Assembly: GCA_002841865.1 (NCBI GenBank)
Contig: PHBD01000006.1
Span: 103,883-167,882 of the forward strand
Direction of reading: 5' to 3'
Length of the DNA stretch: 64,000 nucleotides
Source of the DNA: Deltaproteobacteria bacterium HGW-Deltaproteobacteria-19
Lineage (GTDB): Bacteria > Desulfobacterota > Syntrophia > Syntrophales > PHBD01
The notes under the pieces were generated by a model. It had not been told where the DNA came from. It worked only from the letters and a program-made list of their open reading frames with translations, and did no database searches. Positions 47,594 to 55,387 of the stretch are shown here, piece after piece. Every line of letters starts with the position of its first letter. Within the stretch, counting starts at the first letter, position 1. The position numbers and the translations under genes are program-made.

Positions 47594-49096
47594 TTATCCT
47601 TTGGGTAATGCCATCGAAAGAAGGGTCTCCTCGCTGACGTCTTTCCGGTCCACTTCACCGACGATGGTGCCGCCGCACATGACCACGACCCGGTCGGCGA
47701 CGCTCATCACTTCCGGCAGGCTGCTGGATGCAAAAATGACGGTTTTCCCTTCTTCCGCCAGTCCATACATGATCTGGTAAATCTCGTACTTCGATCCGAC
47801 GTCGATGCCGCGGGTCGGCTCGTCCAGCAGAAAGACGTCGACTTTTTCGCTGAGCCACCGCGCCAGGATGGCTTTCTGCTGGTTTCCTCCCGACAGGTTG
47901 CCGATGAACTGATCTCTCGACGGGGTTCGGATGTGCAGTTTTTCGATGAATCGATCGGCCCCTTCCTGCTCGCATTTTTTATTCAGAAAGAAACCGAGTC
48001 TCACAAAGTGCCGCCGGGAACTGATGTTGATGTTTTCACTCAGGGACCGGACGGCAATGATTCCCTCGTATTTCCTGTCTTCGGGGCAGAGGCACAGGCC
48101 GTGATCGATCGCGGAAAAGGGGTTTTTTACCGCGACGGGTTTTCCGTCGACGATAATTTCACCGCATCGCTTCTCGATGGCGCCGAAGATGTTCTTCATC
48201 AGCTCCGTGCGCCCCGATCCGCTCAAGCCGAAAAACCCGACAATTTCGCCCCGGGCAGCCGATAATGAAGACTTTTCCCTGATTCCGGGTCCCTGCAGGT
48301 CATTCACTTCAAACAGCGGGGCGCCTTTCTCCCTCGGGCGATAACCGTACATATCCGTGATTTCGCGGCCCACCATCCGCTGAATCAGGATGTTGTCCGT
48401 GATCCCTTCCATTGTCTCGAACGTCTCGATCTTCCGGCCGTCGCGAAAAACGGTGACGGCGTCGCACAGCAGGAAGATCTCTTCCATCCGGTGCGACACA
48501 TAGAGAATGGCTTTTCCACGTGCGCGGAGATCCCGGATGATGCGGAAAAGATGTTCCGTTTCCTTCCTGGAGAGCGAACTGGTCGGCTCGTCAAAGGCGA
48601 TGATCCAGGCGTCATGAAGGAGTGCTTTCCCGATCTCGACCATCTGCCTCTGCCCGATGGGGAGGTCTTTCACTTTGGTGTCCGGATCGATGTCCTCCAT
48701 CAGCTCCCGGATCTGAACCCGGGCTCGCTCCCGGAGGGCTTGTCTGTCCAAAAAGACGCCTCGCCGGGGCCATTTTCCCAGGAGCATGTTTTCCGCTACC
48801 GTCATTTCCGGGACCAGGTTCAGTTCCTGGTAAATGATGGCAACCCCGGCTTCTATTGCGTCGCGGGTTTTTGAAAAGAGCTTTGTCTCACCATTGATGA
48901 CGATTTTTCCTTCCGAGGGGGTGTATGCGCCGCTCAATATCTTCAACAGGGTTGATTTGCCGGCGCCGTTCTCTCCGACCAGGCCGTGTACGGCTCCTTT
49001 TGAGGCGCCGAGCGAAACGTTATCGAGGGCCTTCACTCCGGGAAAGGTTTTCGTGATATTTTGGAACTCCAGAAAACAGTTCATGGCAGTTTGCAT
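47594..49096 (-). CDS. araG: Sugar ABC transporter ATP-binding protein, AraG-like
   Basis: A tandem two-NBD ATPase (500 residues) that powers the importer. The first half has GENGAGKSTLLKILSG, SLSRKE and IIAFDEPTSSLS; the second has a degenerate P-loop GLSGSGRTEL but an intact LSGGNQQKAILARWL and LLDEPTRGIDVG, the usual asymmetry of this class. DIDPDTKVKDLPIGQRQMVEIGKAL closely follows E. coli AraG. ATG 49096 lacks a clear ribosome site; ATG 49084 is an alternative. It lies 17 nt ahead of the permease gene. Confidence 0.88.
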   Translation of the reverse strand: MQTAMNCFLEFQNITKTFPGVKALDNVSLGASKGAVHGLVGENGAGKSTLLKILSGAYTPSEGKIVINGETKLFSKTRDAIEAGVAIIYQELNLVPEMTVAENMLLGKWPRRGVFLDRQALRERARVQIRELMEDIDPDTKVKDLPIGQRQMVEIGKALLHDAWIIAFDEPTSSLSRKETEHLFRIIRDLRARGKAILYVSHRMEEIFLLCDAVTVFRDGRKIETFETMEGITDNILIQRMVGREITDMYGYRPREKGAPLFEVNDLQGPGIREKSSLSAARGEIVGFFGLSGSGRTELMKNIFGAIEKRCGEIIVDGKPVAVKNPFSAIDHGLCLCPEDRKYEGIIAVRSLSENINISSRRHFVRLGFFLNKKCEQEGADRFIEKLHIRTPSRDQFIGNLSGGNQQKAILARWLSEKVDVFLLDEPTRGIDVGSKYEIYQIMYGLAEEGKTVIFASSSLPEVMSVADRVVVMCGGTIVGEVDRKDVSEETLLSMALPKG

Positions 49097-49172
49097 CTCG
49101 AGGAGAGGACAGAGCCGAAAGATCGCGATTCCGTCCCTCGGCCCTGTGCCGTTTTCATGTCTGACCGTTCTT

Positions 49173-50147
49173 TTACTTGAGGCCCATCAGGCTTTTGTAG
49201 TTCTTCCGGGTCATGACGGTGCCCGCCGTCCAGGTGATTTTCGGGGGCTCTTTCCCGTCCCGGATCCAGAGAAACATGCTTTTGGCCGTGTCGTAACCGT
49301 GCTGCCTGGCGTTGAGCAGAATCGTCGCGATGAATGCCGTTTTGTTTTTCTTCTGGAACTCCGCAACCGCTTCCGTTCCGTTGATCCCGACGCCGATTGC
49401 GCTGTCGGCGCGGAACCTGTGTCCTTCCAGGGCCCGAATCGCCCCCAGCACCGAATTGTCGTTCCCTCCCACGACGATCCAGAGGGTGATGTCCGGGTGT
49501 TTGGTTATGGTGATGTTTGCGGCATTGAAGCTCCCTTCGACGTCGAGGGTTTTCATGGGTGAATCGAAGATTCGCGCTTTCGGAAGGCCGGCGGCGAGGA
49601 GGGCTGCGGTGGCGCCATCCGTCCGCTCTTTGATGGTGGGAAGGGAATCGAAGCTCATCCGCAGAAAACCAACGTTCTTCAGGTTCCAGCCGCGTGCCTT
49701 TGCCTCATTGACGATGGTCCGGCCCGCCAGCGAGCCGATGTTTGAGGCGGAGATCCCGACATGATGGACGTCTTCCATGACTGCACCCTTCGGGCCGATG
49801 AAGCGGTCGTCAACGCTCATCAGTTTCAGGCGGTTCGCCCGGGCCTTGGCCGCGATGGCCGGACCGAGCTTCACGTCGGGGGTGCAGATGATGAAACCCC
49901 TCGCGCCCTGGATCGCCAGGTTGTCGATCCCGTTCAGGACCTTTTCCCCGTCGGTTCCGCCAATTTTGATGACGTCGAAACCGAACTGGCGGGCTGCCTG
50001 GTCTGAATACTTCCATTCGTCCTGGAACCAGGATTCGTCGGGCTGTTTGACGATGAAGCCGATTTTGATCCGCTCGGCAGCAGAGACGGAGGAGACAATC
50101 GACAATACGCAAAGCCATACGGTCAGATAAACCAGCACTCTTTTCAT
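49173..50147 (-). CDS. araF: Periplasmic sugar-binding protein, AraF-like
   Basis: The receptor of the importer: 324 residues with a signal peptide (ending SSVSA-AE) and a periplasmic-binding-protein fold. IGFIVKQPDESWFQDEWKYS, DVIKIGGTDGEKVLNGID and GFIICTPDVKLGPAIAAKAR closely follow E. coli AraF, the L-arabinose-binding protein that also binds galactose. ATG 50147 is supported by AAAAGGCG just upstream; the longer open frame has no signal sequence. It is the first gene of the araFGH-galKTE run and is preceded by a palindrome-rich control region. Confidence 0.88.
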   Translation of the reverse strand: MKRVLVYLTVWLCVLSIVSSVSAAERIKIGFIVKQPDESWFQDEWKYSDQAARQFGFDVIKIGGTDGEKVLNGIDNLAIQGARGFIICTPDVKLGPAIAAKARANRLKLMSVDDRFIGPKGAVMEDVHHVGISASNIGSLAGRTIVNEAKARGWNLKNVGFLRMSFDSLPTIKERTDGATAALLAAGLPKARIFDSPMKTLDVEGSFNAANITITKHPDITLWIVVGGNDNSVLGAIRALEGHRFRADSAIGVGINGTEAVAEFQKKNKTAFIATILLNARQHGYDTAKSMFLWIRDGKEPPKITWTAGTVMTRKNYKSLMGLK

Positions 50148-50754
50148 AACGCCTTTTCCCTTTCTTTCATCCGGGAGGATGCTGAATGCCCGACGAAGCC
50201 TCGGAAGCGGACGCTTCCGCCGTCTGTCGGCCGGTCCAGTCTGCGAGCGGTTTGTGTCTTGCAGGGGAAGAGTTTGTTGCCGGCATGCACATGCAGGCTG
50301 GAAATTCATGTCGGGACCAGACAAATATCACCTGCCTCGAACATTGCAACACCTGATAATTATTTAATAATTACTGGCAATAAATAGGCATTGCCACTGT
50401 TGTTCGAGGTTCGGCCCGCTCTTTCCTGCCTGGGGCGTCACCGATAATTATTTGAAAATCTGGAAGAAGTCTCCGATGGGCTTCTCCCGGTTCCGGGAGT
50501 GCGTGGTTCCCGTATATGGATTGTTACCCGATCACTCCGGGGAGGCAAATCAGGAGGCGGGGATGGAAACAGACTTGACGGACTTTGCGCACATCGTTAC
50601 TGTTGCCGGGCCGTGCGGGTTGACAGGAATGCCGGAGCGGTGAATTTTCAGAGACACGGCGGTTCCTGTAAAAAAATGGTTTCCGCCGGGTGTTTTGCTT
50701 TTCATGCCTTCGCATGGTTCTTCACACACGCAGCCGGCCGTTACGAGGAGGGAC
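50148..50754. other. Long intergenic control region ahead of araF
   Basis: The 607-nt divergent region has no convincing gene. Part of it (50335-50460) is A/T-rich and packed with inverted and direct repeats, listed separately. The remainder, 50460-50754, shows only short frames without ribosome sites or recognisable similarity. No regulator gene is adjacent, so the transcription factor acting here must be encoded elsewhere. Confidence 0.5.
50335..50453 (-). promoter_or_regulatory. Nested palindromes and direct repeats, probable araF operator/promoter
   Basis: CCTCGAAC (50335-50342) and GTTCGAGG (50402-50409) are exact inverted repeats enclosing TAATTATT-T-AATAATTA (50357-50373) and TGGCAAT/ATTGCCA (50375-50381 and 50390-50396). 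GATAATTATTT occurs at 50355-50365 and again at 50443-50453. The layout suggests paired operators with looping or an unwinding region. A weak promoter TTGCAA...TATTTG may overlap the inner end on the minus strand. Confidence 0.5.
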
Positions 50755-51354
50755 ATGAAAATCCTGCTTGTCCTGGGTCATCCCGATCCGGGGAGTTTCA
50801 ATCATGCCGTTGCCGCCGCCGCACGGGCAGCTCTGGAGGAGGGCGGCCATGACGTTGTCTTCCACGATCTGTGCACGGAGGGTTTCGATCCCCTGCTGCC
50901 CGCTGCGGAGATCGCCGCGACGGCTGCCCTTCCGGAGCCGATCCGGCGGCACTGCGAGGATCTCCGGTCCGCCGACGGGATCGTCATCGTCCATCCCAAC
51001 TGGTGGGGACAGCCGCCGGCGATTCTGAAAGGCTGGGTCGACCGGGTTGTCCGCCCGGGCGTGGCCTACCGGTTCGAGGAGGGGGACAGCGGCGAGGGGG
51101 TTCCCGTGGGCCTGCTGAAGGCGAAGGCGGCCGTCGTGTTCAACACCTCGAATACGATCGAGGACCGGGAACGGGCCGTCTTCGGCGATCCCCTGGAGGC
51201 CCTGTGGAGGCGTTGCATCTTCGACCTCTGCGGCGTCCGGGATTTCCATCGGAGAACGTTCAGAGTCGTGGTCACGAGCACGCTCGATCAGAGGCGGGCG
51301 TGGCTGGAGGAGGCGAAGATGATTTGCCGCCGCGTCTTCCGGGCGGGCGAATAA
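50755..51354 (+). CDS. Flavodoxin-fold NAD(P)H oxidoreductase (KefF/NQO-like)
   Basis: The 199-residue protein has the flavodoxin_2 signature: ILLVLGHPDPGSFNHAVA at the N terminus and IVIVHPNWWGQPPAILKGWVDRV near residue 80. This family comprises FMN/FAD-dependent quinone reductases and the KefF-type ancillary proteins. No Kef antiporter is nearby. ATG 50755 has GAGGAGGG just upstream; the longer frame from 50695 lacks a site. It is 88 nt ahead of the DUF2238 gene, with no clear functional link. Confidence 0.85.
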   Translation: MKILLVLGHPDPGSFNHAVAAAARAALEEGGHDVVFHDLCTEGFDPLLPAAEIAATAALPEPIRRHCEDLRSADGIVIVHPNWWGQPPAILKGWVDRVVRPGVAYRFEEGDSGEGVPVGLLKAKAAVVFNTSNTIEDRERAVFGDPLEALWRRCIFDLCGVRDFHRRTFRVVVTSTLDQRRAWLEEAKMICRRVFRAGE

Positions 51355-51442
51355 CGACGGGCGGCGGGCGGCATCACACAAGATTCCCGGACCGGTGGAT
51401 GCATCCGGCATGAAAACATCTGGAAGACGGGGAAAGGAATCC

Positions 51443-52084
51443 ATGAGCGATCTGAAACTGCGTGTTGCCGCCGGGCTGTTCGTCCTCGCCGCGTTGATTG
51501 TCTCCGGACTCGATCCTTATGACCGCGCCACCTGGCTCATGGAGGTCGCCCCCGTTCTGATGGCGGCGCCGATTCTGCTCGCAACGCACCGCCGCTTTCC
51601 CCTGACTTCCCTCCTTTTCTTCCTGCTCTGTGCCCATGCGCTGGTCCTGATCATGGGCGGCGCATACACCTATGCGCGGGTTCCCCTGGGGGCCTGGTTC
51701 CAGGAGCTCTTCGACCTGAGCAGAAACCCCTACGACAAACTCGGCCATTTCATGCAGGGATTCGTTCCCGCGCTCCTGGTGCGTGAGATCCTGCTCCGGG
51801 GCCGGTTCGTGAGGGGAAAGGGCATGGCTGCCTTTCTGTCGGTCTGTGTCGCCCTGGCCTTCAGCGCCGTCTATGAGCTGATCGAATGGTGGGCGGCGGT
51901 GGCCCTGGGGCAGGGGGCGGATGAGTTCCTGGGGACCCAGGGCGACCCCTGGGACACCCAGTCGGACATGTTCCTGGCGTTGATCGGAGCGAGCCTGGCG
52001 ATGTTCACCCTGTCCTCTTTCCATGACCGGCAGATCGGGGCGCTGGAACGGGAGGCTGGCGGGGAGGCTCGGCGAAGCGGCTGA
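51443..52084 (+). CDS. DUF2238 (YjdF-like) inner-membrane protein
   Basis: The 213-residue protein has about six hydrophobic spans. ARVPLGAWFQELFDLSRNPYDKLGHFMQGFVPAL, VYELIEWWAAVALG and GTQGDPWDTQSDMFLALIGA are conserved stretches of DUF2238/YjdF. The acidic and His residues in DKLGHFMQG and DTQSDM could bind metal, but the family has no known function. ATG 51443 is preceded by GGAAAGGAATCC. The last twenty residues are hydrophilic. Confidence 0.85.
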   Translation: MSDLKLRVAAGLFVLAALIVSGLDPYDRATWLMEVAPVLMAAPILLATHRRFPLTSLLFFLLCAHALVLIMGGAYTYARVPLGAWFQELFDLSRNPYDKLGHFMQGFVPALLVREILLRGRFVRGKGMAAFLSVCVALAFSAVYELIEWWAAVALGQGADEFLGTQGDPWDTQSDMFLALIGASLAMFTLSSFHDRQIGALEREAGGEARRSG

Positions 52085-52204
52085 TCCTTCCAACCGCTCA
52101 CCCCGGGGTGATGCGAGGAAGGAGGCATCGGTGCCACGCCGTCAGGGCCAGGCCCGCAAACGGGCAACGGGCAAACCGATGATTTGATTTCACCGGAGAG
52201 AGAC

Positions 52205-53281
52205 ATGACCAGAGAGATCGAGTGGATTGAAATCGCCAGAACCGGCTGCATGCTGCTGGTCGTCCTCAGTCATGTACTGGACATATTTCTCTTCCACGGC
52301 GGTGAAGCGGCGCAGCCGTGGGAACTGGCCTTCCTCTGTTTCTCGCGTTTTGCGGTGCCCATGTTTTTCATCATCTCCGGCTTCCTGCTCCGGATCGAGT
52401 TCGATCGCTCTCCGGAGCCGGTCAGGTACGGCGAATTTCTCCGGCACAAGGTCGCAACGGTCCTGGCGCCGTTTTTCATCTGGAATGCGATTTACCTGGT
52501 CTTCGCCAGGGTGCTCATGGGCTGGCCCCTGTTCTCGGGGAGCGCGATGTTTGCTTTTCTGACCGGTTTCGTCCACCTGTATTTCGTCTTTGTCCTGTTC
52601 CAGTTTTTCCTTCTGTATCCGCTCCTGCACAGGCATCTCCAGGGACGTGGCCTGAATTGGGCTCTTGCGGTCTCCGTCGTCCTGTCCCTCGGGTTTTACG
52701 GGGTTTCGGAGTATGCCCTCTGGGTGTCCGGCATCTCCGAGCCGACCTTCGAGTGGCACTACGGAAAACTGTTTTTCGGGTGGAGCGCCTTCTTCATGAC
52801 CGGCGTCTGGCTGGGAGCCAGGCCGGACCGTGTCGAGCTTCTGGCCGGGCACACGCTCTCGCTCTTCGTTCTCGGTTCGGTTCTCCTGGTGCCGTATTAT
52901 TATGAAACATCCCGGCAGCTGGAGGTTTTTCATGTCTACGGCAGGGGGTATTTCCTTCTCTCCGGCTTTCCCTTCCATCTGGTGGGCGCCCTTTTCATGG
53001 TCGGGCTGCTCCGGAGCGTCGAGCGGTCATTCCGGAAAGGGCGCATCCTGAACTATCTGATCCGGAGCGGCGTGGACACCTTCGAGATTTACATCGTGCA
53101 TTACCTGTTCCTGCTCCTGCTCGTCGCCGCATGGACCGGTCTCGGCCTGCCCGGGGCCCTGCTGGTGAAGATTCCCGTTCTTTTCCTCTGCGTGTGGCTG
53201 CTGTCGCACGGGTTCGCCGGACTTCGCCGGCGGCCGTCCCTGGCCGGGGCGGGAAAGCTGTTTTTTGGCCACAGGGACTGA
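52205..53281 (+). CDS. Membrane acyltransferase, family 3
   Basis: The 358-residue integral-membrane protein belongs to acyltransferase family 3, which O-acylates sugars or surface polysaccharides. The start EIEWIEIARTGCMLLVVLSHVLD carries the catalytic-type His, and RFAVPMFFIISGFLLRIEF is typical; about ten spans follow, ending EIYIVHYLFLLLLVA. ATG 52205 with GGAGAG upstream is preferred over TTG 52184. No glycan biosynthesis genes lie beside it, so the acceptor is unknown. Confidence 0.87.
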   Translation: MTREIEWIEIARTGCMLLVVLSHVLDIFLFHGGEAAQPWELAFLCFSRFAVPMFFIISGFLLRIEFDRSPEPVRYGEFLRHKVATVLAPFFIWNAIYLVFARVLMGWPLFSGSAMFAFLTGFVHLYFVFVLFQFFLLYPLLHRHLQGRGLNWALAVSVVLSLGFYGVSEYALWVSGISEPTFEWHYGKLFFGWSAFFMTGVWLGARPDRVELLAGHTLSLFVLGSVLLVPYYYETSRQLEVFHVYGRGYFLLSGFPFHLVGALFMVGLLRSVERSFRKGRILNYLIRSGVDTFEIYIVHYLFLLLLVAAWTGLGLPGALLVKIPVLFLCVWLLSHGFAGLRRRPSLAGAGKLFFGHRD

Positions 53282-53388
53282 ACGATCCGGCGCCGGAGGC
53301 GCAGGTACCTGTTCCATCTAAAAGTGAATCAGGTATGTTCCGGAACCGGCAGGCGAGATAGAATCGTCGATAAAAACGAGGAGGAAAC

Positions 53389-54747
53389 ATGCTGGAAGAG
53401 AAGCTTGCCGCATATGTCGCGGAGACTGCATTTTCGGAAATGGACGAACAGAAGGTCCATATCCTCAAGCGGAACATTCTCGATTCCTATGCGGGAATCT
53501 GCATGTCCCTCAAGGATGTCGACATGCTCGGAAAATTCGACGCCATGACCTCCCTGACTCCGGCGGAGAAAGGGCTGGCCGTCTGGGGGCTTCAGCGCAA
53601 GGCGAACACCTCGAATGCCGTTTTCATGAATACGATCCTGGGACGGCGGAGCGACCTGGTCAATACGTATCTTCCTCCGAACGGAATGGGGGGGTGCCAC
53701 CCGTCGGACAACGTGTCGCTTGTCCTCTCCATGGCCGACTGGCTGAAGAAGAGCGGGAAGGATGTCCTGTCCCTGATGCATGTCGCCTATCTTCTGTCGT
53801 GCTCTTTCACGGATTATTATCACCCCGAGGAAAGCAGCTACGATCACGACACCCCGGCGCTCTTCTACCTTTCCCTGACCATCGGATGCGCCATGGGCCT
53901 GTCCGTCGCCCAACTGACGGAGGCGCAGCGGATCGCCGGCATGCTGGGGCTGGACATCAACCAGGCCGCCATGGGTGAGGTCACGGACTGGAAGCACTGC
54001 ACGTACGCATCCTGCGCCATGCGCGCACTCCATGCCGTCAAGATGGCCTACGCCGGTTTCCAGGGTCCGAGAGACATCTACGATGGCGAGGCGGGAATCA
54101 ACCGGTTCCTTCCCCATGCCGGGTCCATCCTGGATCCTCCACCCGACCTGGAATCCATTGTCTTCAAGCGCTGGCCGGCGCTGGTTTTCTGCCAGACGCC
54201 CATCGACGCGGCCATTGAAATCGCCGGACGGATAAACGATCCGGAAGCGATCGACCGGGTTCTGGTCCATACATACAAAAAAGCGATCGAGGAGGCGGAC
54301 GGCGAAGCCGCCTATCGGCCCGTGAGCCGGGCGGGCCGGACCCATTCGCTTCCCTATTGCGTGGCGGCGGCGCTCGTGAAGAAGACCATCGAATATGAAT
54401 ATTTCAATGACGACTTCCTCGAAAAAGAAGAGGCCGTGGCCCGCCTGATTCCGAAGATCGCCGTGGCCGAAGACGTCCACATGACCCGGACCTATCCCGA
54501 CGGCTCGCCCTGCCGGATTGCGGTGACGCTGAAAAACGGGGAGACGATCCGCCTCGACCGCGATTTCCCCCGCGGGGATCCCCACGATCCGCTGACGGAC
54601 CGGGAGATCGAAGAGAAGGTGGAAGGGAGCATGTCCCATCTCGTCAACCGGGATGTGGCGCGCTCAATCATCGGAAGGGTATGGGAACTGGAGAAGGAGG
54701 GCTCCATCGACTGGCTGGTGGCACCTCTGAAACGGCGTGTTCTATAA
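53389..54747 (+). CDS. MmgE/PrpD family protein
   Basis: The 452-residue protein belongs to the MmgE/PrpD fold, which includes 2-methylcitrate dehydratase and cis-aconitate decarboxylase. Supporting stretches are NILDSYAGICMSLKD, RKANTSNAVFMNTILGRRSDLVN and FKRWPALVFCQTPIDAAIEI. No prpB, prpC or methylcitrate gene is nearby, so the substrate is uncertain and a general dehydratase is the safe call. GAGGAGGAAAC precedes ATG 53389. The SnoaL-like gene starts 20 nt after it, suggesting a two-step pathway. Confidence 0.82.
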   Translation: MLEEKLAAYVAETAFSEMDEQKVHILKRNILDSYAGICMSLKDVDMLGKFDAMTSLTPAEKGLAVWGLQRKANTSNAVFMNTILGRRSDLVNTYLPPNGMGGCHPSDNVSLVLSMADWLKKSGKDVLSLMHVAYLLSCSFTDYYHPEESSYDHDTPALFYLSLTIGCAMGLSVAQLTEAQRIAGMLGLDINQAAMGEVTDWKHCTYASCAMRALHAVKMAYAGFQGPRDIYDGEAGINRFLPHAGSILDPPPDLESIVFKRWPALVFCQTPIDAAIEIAGRINDPEAIDRVLVHTYKKAIEEADGEAAYRPVSRAGRTHSLPYCVAAALVKKTIEYEYFNDDFLEKEEAVARLIPKIAVAEDVHMTRTYPDGSPCRIAVTLKNGETIRLDRDFPRGDPHDPLTDREIEEKVEGSMSHLVNRDVARSIIGRVWELEKEGSIDWLVAPLKRRVL

Positions 54748-54767
54748 ACGAGATGGAGGGAAATGGT

Positions 54768-55166
54768 ATGAAAAAACAGGCGATTGAATCGGTTGCGGAT
54801 ATCGAGAGGTTCTTTGACGCCTTTAACCGCCGGGACTGGGAAATGGTGTTTCAATTCGTGAGAGACGACTGCGTCTGGGAGGCATCCGAAAAGCGCCTGG
54901 AAGGCAGAAAAAATATGCTTGATTACTGGACGCAGGATCACGTTTCCTTCCGGGAGACGTTGGGCATGCCGGAAAAGGTTGTATTCGGCGACCGGACGGT
55001 TTATCTTCAGGTGAAGATTCGCCTGGATTTCCTGGAAGACGGCTTTTTTTTCGGAAAGTCTTACCGGAAGGGAGAGACGATTGACTTCTCCTGCGCCGAT
55101 TTCTATGAGCTCGACGAAGATGGGAAAATCAGGGCCGGCCGCGTTTTTACCCGGTTCAATCCCTGA
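54768..55166 (+). CDS. SnoaL-like (NTF2-fold) protein
   Basis: The 132-residue protein has the cone-shaped NTF2/SnoaL pattern: an N-terminal helix with FFDAFNRRDWEMVFQFVRDDCVWE, a middle GRKNMLDYWTQDHVSF, and C-terminal strands ending CADFYELDEDGKIRAGRVF. Such proteins are small-molecule isomerases, hydrolases or binding proteins. ATG 54768 has GGAGG upstream. It is cotranscribed with the PrpD-family gene, and no closer function can be given. Confidence 0.78.
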   Translation: MKKQAIESVADIERFFDAFNRRDWEMVFQFVRDDCVWEASEKRLEGRKNMLDYWTQDHVSFRETLGMPEKVVFGDRTVYLQVKIRLDFLEDGFFFGKSYRKGETIDFSCADFYELDEDGKIRAGRVFTRFNP

Positions 55167-55387
55167 AGCCCCCGGTTTATCCTTCCCCGGAGCGCCTTTG
55201 ACTCCGGAGACGGATCTCCTGACGTACATCTACCTGCCGAGAAAATAAGAGATGAAGATGTTTTGCCCGGGCTGCCGGCCGGGACGTTCCAGGCGATGGA
55301 ATCAGGAGCGGATCATCGTGGATGAACGATGGAGCGATCCAGGGAATCTGCGCCTGACCGGGCGGTTCCGATGAACGAAAAACAGAA

